From NCBI GenBank assembly GCA_017163975.1, contig JAFFSR010000218.1, positions 7,133,501 through 7,197,500 on the forward strand: a DNA stretch of 64,000 bases, given 5' to 3'. The notes beneath the pieces were generated by a model. The model had not been told where the DNA came from. It did not search any database and worked only from the letters and a program-made list of their open reading frames with translations. Positions within the stretch are counted from its first letter, which is position 1. Each line of letters begins with the position of its first letter. Made by a program: the position numbers and the translations under genes. The stretch comes from Anastatus disparis. Taxonomy: Eukaryota > Arthropoda > Insecta > Hymenoptera > Eupelmidae. Shown here piece by piece: positions 21,801 through 36,800 of this stretch.

Positions 21801-24800
21801 TTTTTTCACGTTGATTAATTCATTACGCAAAGCTAGTAAAGAGTCTTCGGCAACATATTTCAAATTGCGAATTATTACGCGTAAACGCTCAACCTCTTCT
21901 TGTGAGTTGTTAAGATTTTCCTAGAAAAAATAAGACAAAATAATTGTTTAGATTAAATGATAATTCACAAACGATATTTGCACAAATCCTATAATAAACT
22001 TACGATTATAATTTATAAAAAAAATTTGAATAAATGTTTTTTTTTTTGTTTAGAAATTAATTTTTATTCTTACAATCAAAATTAATCTTCAATGTTATGA
22101 CATTACCTCCAATTTTAAAAGAATTTTTCAATTAGTTGATAAATTTCTTGAACTTTATAACCGCAAATTTATTACTAAATTAATTTGTAAGAAAAGCTAG
22201 TTTGCTGTTAATGTTGTTAGTTTAAGAAAAGGCTTTTCTTATTAGTAAATTAAATCACACTAATAATTAATATACAAAAAAACACACACACACACTTTTA
22301 AAATTACTAAAAGAAAATTCTGCAAAAATAAAAAATTTGTTTTGTTTATAATTCAGTTTCAATTTATAAAGTAAAATTTGTTAGTATTTTGTGTTAATGT
22401 TCTACATAAGCTTTTTGAAAAATTTATATTTTAGATATTTTATTTTTATAATTTAATATCTAAAATATCATTCTTTTTAAAATGTCTATTCTATATGGAT
22501 CTTAGAGCAAGTAATACTCAAACTATGTAATCATAAAAAAAGTATAAATGTATTGTTATGGATTAAGAGTGAAAAAAACACATATTCTTGCCTGGAATTA
22601 AAATACATACTGAATGTATAATAGGTAAAAAGGTAGCGGGAAAAGAGTGTGGGGATATAGTGCGACGGCAGCTATCCTGAAAAAAATCAAAAAGAGACGA
22701 ACAAACCCGAAACCATGAATAATTAAAGTATTTTTACCATCCTCTTTTTTTTCTTCATTAGAAAATTTATATATAAATAATAGATCTATTAGCCGTGCTA
22801 TAGCAGGATGAAGTATATGAAAAAAAGAATAAGTAGCAATGGCTAGATGGAAAGGCGATTATTAATTTATTACAGTTTGATAGTTTTCTGTAGTTGCTAA
22901 GACAAAGCTATGAAATAAATAGATAACAACTACAATTAAAGCATTTTAAGAAGATAATAAATACGGATATGGAATTGTGTGAAAGGATTAAACAATTCAA
23001 CATTTCAACGTTAAAAATGACTGTGTGCTAAATAAATATAAATACAATAAATTTTCACAATTTATCATTTTGAAGGAAAAATTTCAACATTAACCCTTTG
23101 TTCGTAATCATTTTTGGCATGAGCCAAATTTTTAAGTCAAATATTTTTGCATAAACAATTTTGTGTATTATAAATCATTAAATAAATTTTATTTCAAAAC
23201 AACAGTTGTTATTTAATATAATATTATGAGCAAAGGGTTATATTGCTAACTATAAAAGAAATTATGAATAAACATTTAACATTTTTAACCATAAAAAAAT
23301 AATTAATAAACATTAAACACTTTTGACAAATATAATGAAAACTAGAATGATAGTAAAAGTGTTTGCAAAATTGAAAATTGTGATTTTGGAAATGTTTCTA
23401 AATGCCAAAATAAATAACTGTACTCTCTAAATATATTTCCATAGGATTCCACTGAATAATAGATTTGTGAAAATCGCTGCATTGTAAAATTTTACGGAAT
23501 CAAATGATGAAATATCTAGTATTTGAAATCAATGAGGAAAATCCACTTAATAATCAGTGAAAATTTTAATGAATTTCAATGAAAATGCGACAATGGAATT
23601 CCCTCACTGATTTCAAACAGTAGATGTTTCACTATTTCATTCAGAAAAATTTCGCGCAACTTCTCAGTGGAGCGATTTTTACTTAACTTCAGTGGAAGTT
23701 CACTGGATTATATTTAAAGAGTATATTCAGTAAAGATTTTTTATGAAACAATACTAATAGAAAAAAATTAAATGATATAATAATATAAATGAAACGAATA
23801 AAAAAATAATGGGTCTATGAGTGTACAACAAAAGAATAAATATTAAGAATATCAGCAGAATGTCTAGAGCTGTTGTTGAGATTGCATCCAATACCTGGAG
23901 CAAAGACACGATTGCCTGATGCTGGCTGTCTGTTGGATGTTCACTGAGACTGCTAGGTAACGATTCATCCATATAAAATTCCGTTGCCAAAAAGTCGTTA
24001 CCGACTCCAGCATTGCCAACAGATGGACTGCTACCATCGCTACCCGATTGACGTCTTTGCTTTCTTTGCTGACCGTCGCACGAGCTTGAGGATATAAGAG
24101 GAAAATTGGAAGATTTTGGAGATGGAGTAGTGCCATTATATTCAACACATTCGGTTAATGGACTAAGAGGTTGTTGCTGCTTTTCACTAGCAGATAAGGA
24201 TGAAAAATGAAGGAGCTCATTCGAGAATGATGGGGAACGGTTTAAGGGTGAGTTATTAGTTGAGGTCGAAGAAGTTGATATAGAGGCACCAACCTCCAAT
24301 TGCTTATGATGAGATGGTGACTGTTGTTGCTTTGAGCTCTCGAAAGAGTTCAACTTTGAATCCATGGCTGCTTGACCGATTTTTTCGAATTCTTCTGTAT
24401 CTGTCTCTGATTCAAAGCATCCCCTGAGAAAAATATATTAAAATTTTTTTAATTTGTTAAAGTTCAAAAATAATACCTTATAGTTTAATAATAAAAATTG
24501 TTAATTGACATTATTTTAATAAAAATTATTTCAATAGTAACTTGTATGCCAGTAGTAAAAGATTTTCACAATCATGAAGTATATTTGATCTCATATAAAT
24601 GAGGCAATTAAGTAATTGACTGATAATTAGAAAGATTATAAGGATAAGATAATTATTTATTTTATTACCTGTCACTGATTAGCGGTGGTCTTGCATCTTT
24701 CTGTTCCTTTGACTGATCAATTGGCATAGAAGTAGTACTTTCTTCTTTTTTGTTTTCATCACTGCTACTTTCAGTGATACTTTTTGAAAAGAATTGCGTG

Positions 24801-27800
24801 ATGCTATTGAGATCTGGACTAGAAACACTTGATGCTAAATCCGGCCACTGTTGTTTCAATGATTCCATGTCCTCAGCTGTTAACTGAAATTTGAATTTCA
24901 ATATTAAATTTTGTCCAAAAATGTAAATAACATTTGAATATTTTAGCAATTATTATCATTTATATTTTATAAATTCATGTAAATAAATTTAATTTATTAA
25001 AAATTCTTTAATATTAAATAATATTTGCTGTTTAAAAAAAAATGTTAATTATTTCCAATTAAGAAGTATAACTAAAAAAATACCTTCGGCAATCCACCAT
25101 CAAATACAGAAGGAGCTTGAGTAGCGAAAGGTGGTGGGGTATCCTCTAGTCCAGGAAACAAATGATTTAAAAAGTGTCCTTCAAATTTAGCCTGAAATTC
25201 GCGTCTCCTTTCAATTTCTTCGCTGTGAACACTAAGCAATTGACAAGCCAAATTACTCGCCCAGGCAAGAAAGGCTTGAGAAAAGGTACGTCGACGAACC
25301 ACTTCAGTAATTGCGCTTATATACATCTCAGGTGCAAGATGAATTTGTTTTAGAATCTCAAGTTGACGGCGTAGACGACGTAAGCTTTCATGGTACATTG
25401 CCATTTTAATGTCTACTTCCATTATCTTGTTTTCTACATACATGATCCACTTGAGACGTCGATGAATATTGACTGAGAGCTCTTCTTTCGCCTAGAATAT
25501 TTTAATTGCAACACAAAATTATAAAAATAATATGAAATTTAGAAGATTCTTAAATAAAAATGATAACAAAATTGAAATTAATAAATACCCTAGTACAACG
25601 TCGTCGAATATCGCGCAATTGGGAATGATTCTGCGACATAACTTCCAACTGCTTACGATGAGATGTGCAAAGATCTGGTAAGACACTGTCATCGTTGAGA
25701 TTAGAGACACGCGTTTTGTTTTGATTGAAACCTTGAGCAAGCTCAATTTGTTCGTTCATTAACTTTTTAGCTTGAAACAGTAGCTGTTCAAGTGCATAAA
25801 GTCGCTCTCCAAGACCTTTTATTTCCTTCATATCTTGTTTCGTTGCACCTTCGATCGCACATCGCACCTGTAAAAGCAAATAAATTTATCTTTAATAAAA
25901 CATTTAAATAACAATTTTTTATAGTTCTAGGAATTATTTGACCTGATTTTGAAATGTGATATGTGAATAATTTGTACTACTTAATAAAAAAGTTTTAATT
26001 TATGTAAACTTATTTTTAGTTAGTATACTTTTAAAAGTATTAAACCGAGCAACAAAAAACATCAAAGTAAAGAATTGTGAAGTAGTAAAAACTCAACAAT
26101 ATCAATATACATACATTTGAAAAGGTCAAATAATTAAGCATAAAATGTTAATTTCTTAATGATTCCGTTTATCTTGTTGAGATCTCAAGTAGCGCCATGA
26201 AATACAATGTAAATTAAATGAGCTGGCCAAAATAAAAAATGAGCAAAACGGATCGAAATACGTTGCTCTTATGAGTGGTGTTAACAAGGAGAATAGCGTG
26301 ACTGTACTTTTTATTAGGAAAAATATTATAATCCAATCCCAGATAGTATGGTATATACTAAAATAATCAATAATTCTTAACCAGTAAGATTAAATGCGAA
26401 AATCAAACAAACATTTTGATGATTTTTTATAACGATAACGAATAAATATTATGAATAAAATGATAATTACTTTCGGGTCAATGAGTATTTAGTAAAAAAT
26501 TTTTAAATATACAAAAAATACATAAAAAATGCATTGACAAAAGTGACAAAATTACATTAAACTATTATTCCTTGACAAACTTATTTTTTTTTTATTTTAC
26601 TATAACTCGGTATAACTCTTATGCATTGATCATATGAAAAAAAGGAAATTAATTACAATCGATACATGTAAACAAAAAAACGGCACTAATTTACTTATCA
26701 TGCATCATATTCAAGGAACTGAAGAAATAAAAAAAATTCTTACATCGTTCTTAACACCTTCCAGAACTCGCTCATCAAATTGCTCGAGACCTCGTGAGCA
26801 TTGTTCGGCCATATGTTCAAGGCTATTCTGATTATCCTTTCCTGAGATCCATTTGAGAAGACTTAGCGCGTTCGCTGTACCTCCCGTAGCATTTGTTGTT
26901 TCTTGTATCTCAGCGTTAGGTAGTTCTGCACCATCTGCTGATCCTGCTGCTCTTGGTTCAGCTGTTGGCTGCTGTCTTTCTTCGGGACTTAAAGAGCCTT
27001 CGGCTTGAGCTCTTAATGCTGGTAAAATCGGAATCTTTTCGAGGGTTCGAAGATCATTATTGAAGCTAAAGTTAAAAGAAAAAATAATTTTAGTGATGAT
27101 CATTATAATTTTTCAATGTTTCTGTAATAACACTATGAGAAAATCAAAGGTATTTTTCAAATTTAGGTCTTAGACATTAGAAAGTTCTAAAAATAAATAA
27201 GTATGTATTTGCAATATTGATTAACAGTAAAAAGAATGTATATTTAAATTTTTCACTTAACATTTAACATAAAATCTTGTAAAAGTACAAAAAAAAACCT
27301 TGGAAAATTTAAAATTGACAATGGTCATGGTAAATCCTTGAAATTAATAGCTTCTTAATAAAAAACAAGGTTTGAAAAAATTGGTTTACATTTTCAATTT
27401 ACAATATAATTACACTTTTTATTTCTCAGGATTACCAATTCTTTTTTAACAAAATAGTTTATGTATATTTTTTTAATTAAAAACAATGAAAAAAGATCAT
27501 TTCACTTAAAATCATAAAGTTGATACTTTAAAATGAGTGTTGCTATCGTGGCTTATTTTGTAAATAAAGCTCATAAAATCCTTTTTGTTTTCGTTTTTTT
27601 CTGAACTAGGGCAAAAACTTTTAGGTAACAAAGAAAAAAAATAAAAATTATATTCCATGGTAAATAAATACAGATACAATTTTTTTAGTGCGAGATCATA
27701 CGGAAGTTTTTTTAAATTTTATTTAACGACGTTGTATGTATGCTACTATTGATGCAAGCATCTCTGTATTATAGTATACAGAGGTGCTTGCATTAAGCTA

Positions 27801-30800
27801 CTGACGACTTCTACTATCCATACGGAAGTTAATGTAGTTTTAAAAAAAAAATTACCTGTGATAAGAACATTATTCAAGGACAAAACAGGTTGACATGTTT
27901 TAAGCTTATCTTTCATTTTATCAATTTAATTGATTTTATATTTCGAAATTAAAGTAATATAGAAAATTTTTAAATTCTATATTTTTATTTATTAAGTTTA
28001 ATTTAGCAAGCTAAAGAGAGAAACTTTTAGATGAAATTTACGTTTAATTTACTAAAAGTAATTACGTTCATGCAAGTGTTTAGAGTTTGTAATATACATG
28101 TAAATTTGAATGCAAAGTTTATCAAATTTAGTTTAGTTTATAAATTGCATTAAAATTTTACATAAAGTTTTACACCACGTTATAATTGTAAAAAAAAAAA
28201 ATTGTAGTAAATTATTAAAGCATTATTTTAAAGAAATTGTATGGTAAAAATTTCATCATTAAATATAAATTAAATGTAAAAAGAAATAACAAATAATGTT
28301 AAAGAATAAAAAAAAATCAGTGTTTTTTTGTTCGTTATTTTAGAGTAAGTCTTTTACGGAATTAAATGTCATATAAAAAATTTCAAAACAATATTTTAAG
28401 TCGGAAAAAGTAGTAATAAAAATTTTTATCATAAAATTCACATATACAAAACCAAGATATTTTAAAAATAGCATAAATGTACAATATTACAATTAAAATG
28501 ATTATATCATGAAATTAAATTTCCTTCAAAGACCGATAATTTTTTATTTTAAGCGCAAAACCTACTTTTAATTAATCTAGAAGAATCATTGTATCAGTTT
28601 TTCATAAAACGGTTTATATCCTTACACTAAATTTAATAGCATATCCTTTAAAATTTACCTCTCGAGTAATTGAATGTGTTGCTGTCGCTCGTTAACATAA
28701 ACATTGAAGCTTTGTTGTAAAGTTTCAGCGCGCGATTGGAAGGGCTGTGTTATATCTTCCAGGTTAGCGACAACAGCTGCCCATCCTTGCTGCATAAGAT
28801 GTTGATCGTGCACAAGACGTTCGCATATACGTGTTTGCTCACGAGCAAGCGTGCAAACTTTCTCAGCGAGCTTTGAACGTGTGACCAATGTGTGATAGGT
28901 CGCTGGCATACCAACCGATGCGTCGAATTGCGGTCTGAGATCGACATCTGAGGAAATTAAAGAAAATAATCAAGTTTAACTTATAATTTTTCATTGAAAT
29001 TTGTTTTATAAATATAGTTTAAATTGCATGGATATCGATGGAAATATAATTTTGGTCTACGCATTGATTAAGATTCAAAGACTCACTTATGTAACGTGAA
29101 GTTTTAAAGTAAAAGAGTAATAAAATGAAAATTAAATGAGGTCAAAAAATCTATAAAATTGATCTTATGTCATAGTAGAAAATAACGTATCTGAAAGTAG
29201 TACGTAATTTTTATCAAATAAATTTCTAATTTTGTTTAGGAAAAACAAGAATTAAGGCTAACAATAATAAGTATTATTTCCAATTTACAAAAAATAAAAG
29301 ACAATTATAAAATTTCTCCTGAGCATGACCATTACATTATCACTGAAATCCTTAAGATGATGTAATAAAAATAGTATAGGTATTTTAAAATCACATTTCC
29401 TTTTTCAAAATTACGTTGCTTTTAGCTCTCGCGTTTTCCGATGAGCTATTTATTTTTTTCTATTTCAGTCAGCCACTAAATCTAAAAATAACGTCTTATC
29501 ATTTTAAATAAAACTAAATACTTTGTACATATTGTCATGTTGCGTAATTGTATCATAAAAATTGAACGTACAGCTTGACATGAAATTATAAACAAAAAGA
29601 TTCATTTATTTAAGATAAACGTGTATATTGTGCATAATGACACGTTAATTTTAAATGTAAACAACAAAATAAATGATTTTTTTTTCGTAATAAGTGTCAA
29701 AATGTCAAGATTTAACGTTAAAACTTCTTCCTCGTTACAAAAAGAAGACCAAGAAAATTTATTCTACCGATTCACGAAAAAAGACAAAAGGAACTAATAA
29801 ACTTTAATCTCAAGCATTCCTAAAAAGAAAATAATAAGAAAGACAATAAAGCCCAAATTAAATAAAACAATGAAACGTAAATTAAGCTTAAATTAAGATT
29901 AAAATCAAAGAGAAGCTGCATTAGATTCGCACTTTGGCGCGTATGCCGATCTCTGCTAAATATCTTGGCACAACTTGATTATTCAAGGGCATACCGCGCT
30001 GGCTGCCACTTTCGGATAATCTTGCGTCAGATTTTACAAGATGCACACTTACAAAGCCGCGCGTGTGTGCAATTTATATATAAAACAAATAAGGAATTAC
30101 GAGATGGCTTGCCGAGTTTAGTTACCGATCCGATTTATAAAGCGAACTCGATTTCATGATCTCGATAATGTAGTTTTTATTTTTCTTCTTGCCTCGTTAT
30201 TTTCTGTTAATTATAATTGAAAAAATAATTTATTTTTTCAAGTTCTGTCATCGGGATGGGTTTAATAATTCAATATAATTTAGGATCTAATTGGACTGCA
30301 ATTAGTAGTATCATAAAATTTTAATTTTCAGTCGTACTAAGCATAATAGAAATCGTAATGTTCTATTACAGCTTCGTAAGTTTTGTTCTCATAACTATGA
30401 TTTTATTGTTACTTTTTCAAGGCCGAACGTTTACACTTCCGGATAAGAAAAAATGAGAGAAAAAAAAAGCGCGTGAACCTTCAAATAGCAATGATTTGGG
30501 ATGTTAAAGCGTATCTTATCGTCTGAGCCAAGAGCAAGAGGAAGATAATAATTTTGAAAACAAATACAAAAGATATTACTTATGTACACTTATATTTTTG
30601 AAATATTACACAATCTTGTGATTTTTAGATAAAACTTTTTTTAACATTGTATAAATTTTTATATAAAGATTTAGATAAAAACGTGTGATGTAAAAAAAAG
30701 ATTTTAGTTAAAGCGATATTATAAATCTAACTTTATATAATTAGACCATCTATTTCGCATTTCCTTTGCGGTTAAGATAATGATTATCATATTGGATATT

Positions 30801-33800
30801 ATTGGTGTCAATCATTCAAATACATTATTGACCTACTAGCCTACTAACGCATTCATTTTCTAATTCGAAAAAAAAGTTTTTTTTTTATAAATAATCTGCA
30901 ATTTCGTAAATTAAGTGATTTACACTTTGTATATGCTGTATTTAATTAAAGTTATGAAAAGAAAAATTTATTTTTTTTTTTTTAAACTTGTAACTTATAA
31001 TTTAATTTGATAAATATGATATTCAAATTTGAAATTCAATTCACAATTTCAAAATAATATCATGAATGAGTATTCAAAATTTTTTAACGAGTAGTACTTT
31101 TAAAATTAAGACACGTGCAAGAAAGATCATTAAAATTAAAACTTTACATCATACAAAAATTGGTCACAGATATTTTTAAATTTGGTTTACTATTTCATTT
31201 TAACATTATAAAAAAGTAATTAGAATTCTAATTACATAATCGTAATTTTCATGAATTTAGAAGTTTCGATTTTAATCATTTTTACTATTCAAAAATTAAA
31301 TATTGAAATTTATATCTCAATATTAGACTATGATTTTGACCAATTATTTACGATATTATATTAAAATTCAAGTCAAAATTCCAAAAAATTTCATTTTGAA
31401 TAAATTTTGTACAGTACAAAAATATTGACAACTGCTTTAACTGTAATAAAATTCCATTTCGGTGCAAAATCAAACTTCATTTCTGAGTTAACAATGTTCC
31501 GCAGACACTGAAAAAACCATATATCAACAAAAAGTTGATAAAGAAAAAAAAAGTAACGATATACCCTTTAAAAGTGACTAAATTAGCAAAATATATCCTG
31601 AAAACTGTTTGATCGATCTCATGAAAGTTGATAAAGTATCTTTTTCCATGCAGGCAAGACTGGAATAGCTTCGATCAAACAAGTCTGGTGCATTAACAAG
31701 AGTGCCTATAGTAACAACTTACATATATGTAAGCATATTGTAACATATTAATATCGACATTTAAAATAAAAAAAGTCAAGTTGAAAAAAAAATTGTTCAA
31801 TGATTAAGAACAACTAGAATGACTAATGCGATTATGTGTTTGTATATGGAGTATTCCATATCAATTGGAAATTTCATTATTTATAGTTAACAGGACTATT
31901 ATATGGGGATTGAAAAAAAATTATTTAACATTGACCAAAACGAGTAGTGAATGACGTATAAAAAAGTGAAAAAAATCATCACTCTCTATATATTTTCTCA
32001 GTTTGCAACTACCTTAAACAGCTATAATTTTAAGGTTAAATAAAATCAATTACAAACCAATCGATTTAGCGGTAAATTATATCACGTTACTGATTTGATT
32101 TCATTATAAATTTAATGATGTTATTTCACGACATAAGATATTTATAAAAATATTTTCCTTTTGAAACATGCAACTTCTTATCACCAAAAAATTGTTTTTA
32201 TTTATTAATAAAACAAAAAGTACAATAATAACAGTACAGTATATAGTTTACTTTGTTTATTTATCATCAATCAATAAAACATGGAATTCTCCATATGCTG
32301 ATATAATAAATACATACGTGCTAACAAAGTATCGCGGTTTTAATATATTATTCCGCGGGGCATATGCACGCGTTGCGTCACGTGCTCGAGCTCGAGACAT
32401 CCGATGCGAAAATTATGAAATGCACGCGGCGGCACAATATACACAACGGTATATATGCAAGCAAGAAAACTTAGTTCGCGTTAATTCAGAGCCGTGCCTT
32501 TATTTTTTTTTATTAATCGCACGAATGTAAAAATAAAAAGAAAAAAATAATATGGAAAGCAAAATGATGAATACAAAAATGTACAATCGACCGACTGACC
32601 TCTTAATTTTATACTTTGATAGCGATTTTTCTATCATTGATATTTAAGCCCGATACGTATTATAGTTTTGTTCTTTTTGCCTGCGTAGTTTTTTTTATTT
32701 GTCACACGTGATAATGGCGTGAAGACAATGTATAGAACAATAGATAATTTTTTTTTTTTTAATGAAATTTGAAGATATAAAAACTTAAAATACTTCACTT
32801 TGAATGTGTCCGTGAAAAAGATAAATAAGCTTATTATGTTATACAATAATTTCAAACTGGAAGTTTATCAATAAATTAGAAACAAAGAAATAATTGATAT
32901 TGGTTTTAAAATGACTTCGCTCGACTTCATTATTATCAATTTAAATATTAACATCGTAAATAACGATTGTTTGAAGAAACTACGCGAAGTCGTAAATAAA
33001 TGGCGTTTTCGTATCTTAACAAAAAAGTAAGTTCGGATAATAATTGATTTCGCAGCAAGCAAGGTTATAAATAAACACAATTGTTTATGTAAAAAGTTAT
33101 CGTACATTATTAATACATCCAGCCGATATCGCGAAAGAAAGCACGTAATCATATAAAAATACTGTAATACGAAAAATTTACCAGCGTAGAATATCCTTCA
33201 AATTTAATGTAACGCCAAGAAATTTGGAATTAAATGAACTTTATTCTTGGAATTCATAATGTTAAAAAGTTTCGGAATTTATAGAAGTAAGAATTTTGAT
33301 TTATTTTGACTCCAGCTGGAATTGTACGAAGTCGAAAAATATCGAATTTCGAGAAACGTGAATTCCAAGTTAATATTGAAATAAAAATAGTGAGTTGTAT
33401 TTTTTCCAGAGATGTTCGAGTTATGGGTTGAAAATTTCTATTAAATTTTAAATTTATTTTTCTGCGATAACAAAAATATATATAATTACCGTGACTACTA
33501 AATTTCATGTTTCATACTCTCAAAGCTAGAGGATAATTTTTTTGACCTACATATCAATTTATTTTCTTTTTCGTTATACGTTTTCACATTAAAAAGAAAT
33601 CGCTCAAGTTGAAAATATTATCATTAAATAATATATTTTGAACGTTACACCTTATCAAAGAAACGAGAAAAAAAAAACATTTTAAGATATATCTTACAAA
33701 TTACCTTCGAGATTACTTGTGTGTATTTTTAAATTTCCGAATGGATAAGAAAAAAAGAGCTCCAAAAGTAGCATCATCGATACCATCGAATAGCGAGGTA

Positions 33801-36800
33801 TTGTAAATAAACATCGAGTTCACACCGGTAAGAGCATGTATACTTTTTTTCCGATGCAAAAGAAATTTATACGCATCTCTCAAATATCAACATAACACCT
33901 TATCATTCCTCATACCACTACAAAGGCTTCATTCTTAACGTAAACATTGATAAAAAAGAAAACAAAATTTAAAAAAAAAACGTTGATAATTTAATTGAAC
34001 TTTTTTATACACTTTTATTTATGAGTCAAAAAAAATTATACCAGAGTGCGTTCACCAGAAAGCAATATTATAAAAAAGCGCTAATATATCGTGTGCATTA
34101 TACTTTTTCTCTACATTAAATTAAATCAGAAACATATTGCGATTTAATTGCGTATAAGTCCATTGGTCAAGGAGAAAAATTGTCTGTAATTGAACAAGTT
34201 TTTTTTTAAATTAAAATGTATATCACGAGTTTTTTTTACATATTATTTATATAATGTATGAAAAAACTTGTTATATATGTTTTAATTAATTCGAATTTAT
34301 TTTTATTATAACATTTTAAAGTATGGTGTAAGAATATTTAATGATACATTATTTTTTTATATTTTTTCAATATCATTAATTTAGTAAACGTGATTGTTTA
34401 ACAATTTTTAATACGAATAAAAAAAATTCTATAACTCTTACTTATTTTTTTTAAATTATTGGTAAAATTGACTATTAATTATTTCATTATTTTCTGTTTA
34501 AACATGCACAAATTAGAATTGAATTGTTTATTGAATCGTTAAAAACTTTAAAAGCGTTTCCTTACGTACTTAGTCACCTACATTTAAACCAACTACGTAA
34601 ACTTCAAAATAGTAAAAGCTTCAAAACACGATAATACACTCAGAATAAAAAAAAAACGGTAAATCGAAGCTTACACATATATCTTTAAAGCCCATTATAC
34701 ATTTAAATTTCATTTTCAACTACAGCCGTTAAGTTGTAACCAAAACATAAAAAAAAACAACAACTCGTTTTCCAATAATACACAATTCTCCTCTAAAACC
34801 AAGAAAGTAATTCCATTAAAAAAAGAAGAAAATAAAAACACTCGAAACCTATATTTCTCGAATCAAAACATACATATAAACATCCAATTTTTAAAGAACC
34901 TGTACAATCCAATATACATCCTATAACTTTAACTCTCTCATTAATTTACATTACAATCAGGCGGTTCTACTTTCGATTCTCCTCTCTTCTCTATTGCACA
35001 CACACACATACACACACACACATGCATGAAATTAAAACTCTCTAAACTCAGTACGTGTCTAACGGCCCTTCCCCATTCTATCAACTTAATATATACATAT
35101 ACGATATCCCCTTTAAATTCGAATGTACATAACGTACACATACGCTCGGTGCATGTACCGTTGCGCTTGATAATAACACACATATACTTGCATAGACAGA
35201 GCAAAACTTGCGCATGCATATATATTTCCTTAGCGTGTAATGTTTAATGTGCAACAATGATTGGCCTTCGACGATGTCGTTTTTTTTTCTTTTTTTTTCA
35301 AGAGTTTTACACTCGTGTAACTACTTTAGTTAATGCTAATGATCCTTTCGGCATATACGTATTCGGTGTCACGATAAGTTGTTTTTATTGACGTTAATAA
35401 GAAATATTTAGTATTGGTACCAGGAAGAATAATTTTACGCGTTTTATGAAAGTATTTTTGCACATTGGGGAATCATGAAAGTTTTATTTAAAAAACTGAA
35501 GTAAATTATTGATTATTCGTTTATAAAATTGTGATATAAAAGAACCATTTCTAATTTAATAAAATTTTTTTCAAATTATCAGTTTAATGTTTTCAGTTTG
35601 TTATTTAATAATACTAATAAGTATTTATATTATTTAATAAACTAACTTTTAATATTACCCTCCTTTCATAAACATAAAAAATTAAGTCGTTAATAAACTG
35701 AAATATTAGCAATTTCTCTTTTTATCTTACCCAATATCCTGAAAATTCTACTTTCATTATTTTGTTCAATATCGTTGGTATAACAATAGTTATCAATTTA
35801 TCTAGCTTCCCCCGTATCTCGTTTGAAAACGATTCTGCGTATAGACGGCAGAACGACCAATTATTATCGTGCGAACGAGGATACGTTATTACATATATGA
35901 TACATATTGCGAACTTGTTTTCATTGTGATTTCATTATTGTGCGTGTATTTATTTTTTTCTCTTTTTTTACGAACAGCTGGAATTGCTCTGTATTTACAT
36001 GCGAATCGAGCAGACGAGATTCGAAGAATTTTATTTCATCTCTGCTGCTTTTTTGACGTTGAAGTAAAAAATTTGAATTCCAACAATACTTCGTTTTGCA
36101 GAGCTTGAAATTTCTTCTCGAGAATTAAAAGAAACGTTTACTTTGCATTGAATGTAACTTTAAATTTGTAATTTAATGTGCAAAATTACAATTCAAAGAT
36201 TTTATAATTTTTGTAAAAAGATGTGTAAATAATTTTGTAATCCAATAGTTGCAAAATGTTTAATAGAAATTTCAAATCCATAAATTATCAACTCTTCGAC
36301 TATAAATAATTACTTGCGACATTGATTGAAATGACTTTATTAATTTTAGAAACGACATTCATAAAAAGTATTGAAAATTTCATATATAAATAAATCAAAC
36401 GACTAATGCGATTTAAATAAAAACAAAAGCTTTTGCTCAACACAATACACCCAACTGCGCAAATCTCTGCTAGCGAGAATAGCGCGGTATTAATTTACGT
36501 GATATTTTGCTATTTATAAGATAATAATATATACTTTAAATATTTTAGACCCAAGCCAAACTTTCTTGTAACTTTCTTATGCTGAAATTCCATTGGATTA
36601 GGCGCGGCGTGCATTGCTATTTTATATTCAATTAATTTCATGCGCACATCCTATATATTTTATAATGAATCATTAGTTTTTTTTTTTATTATTTAATCAA
36701 TGTGTAATTAACGACCGATTGTTGATTTAATAATTTTTATTTCAATTAAGAGTGCGCACCGAGTTTTATTGTGGTCTAATATAACCAATCAAGCTAAAGA

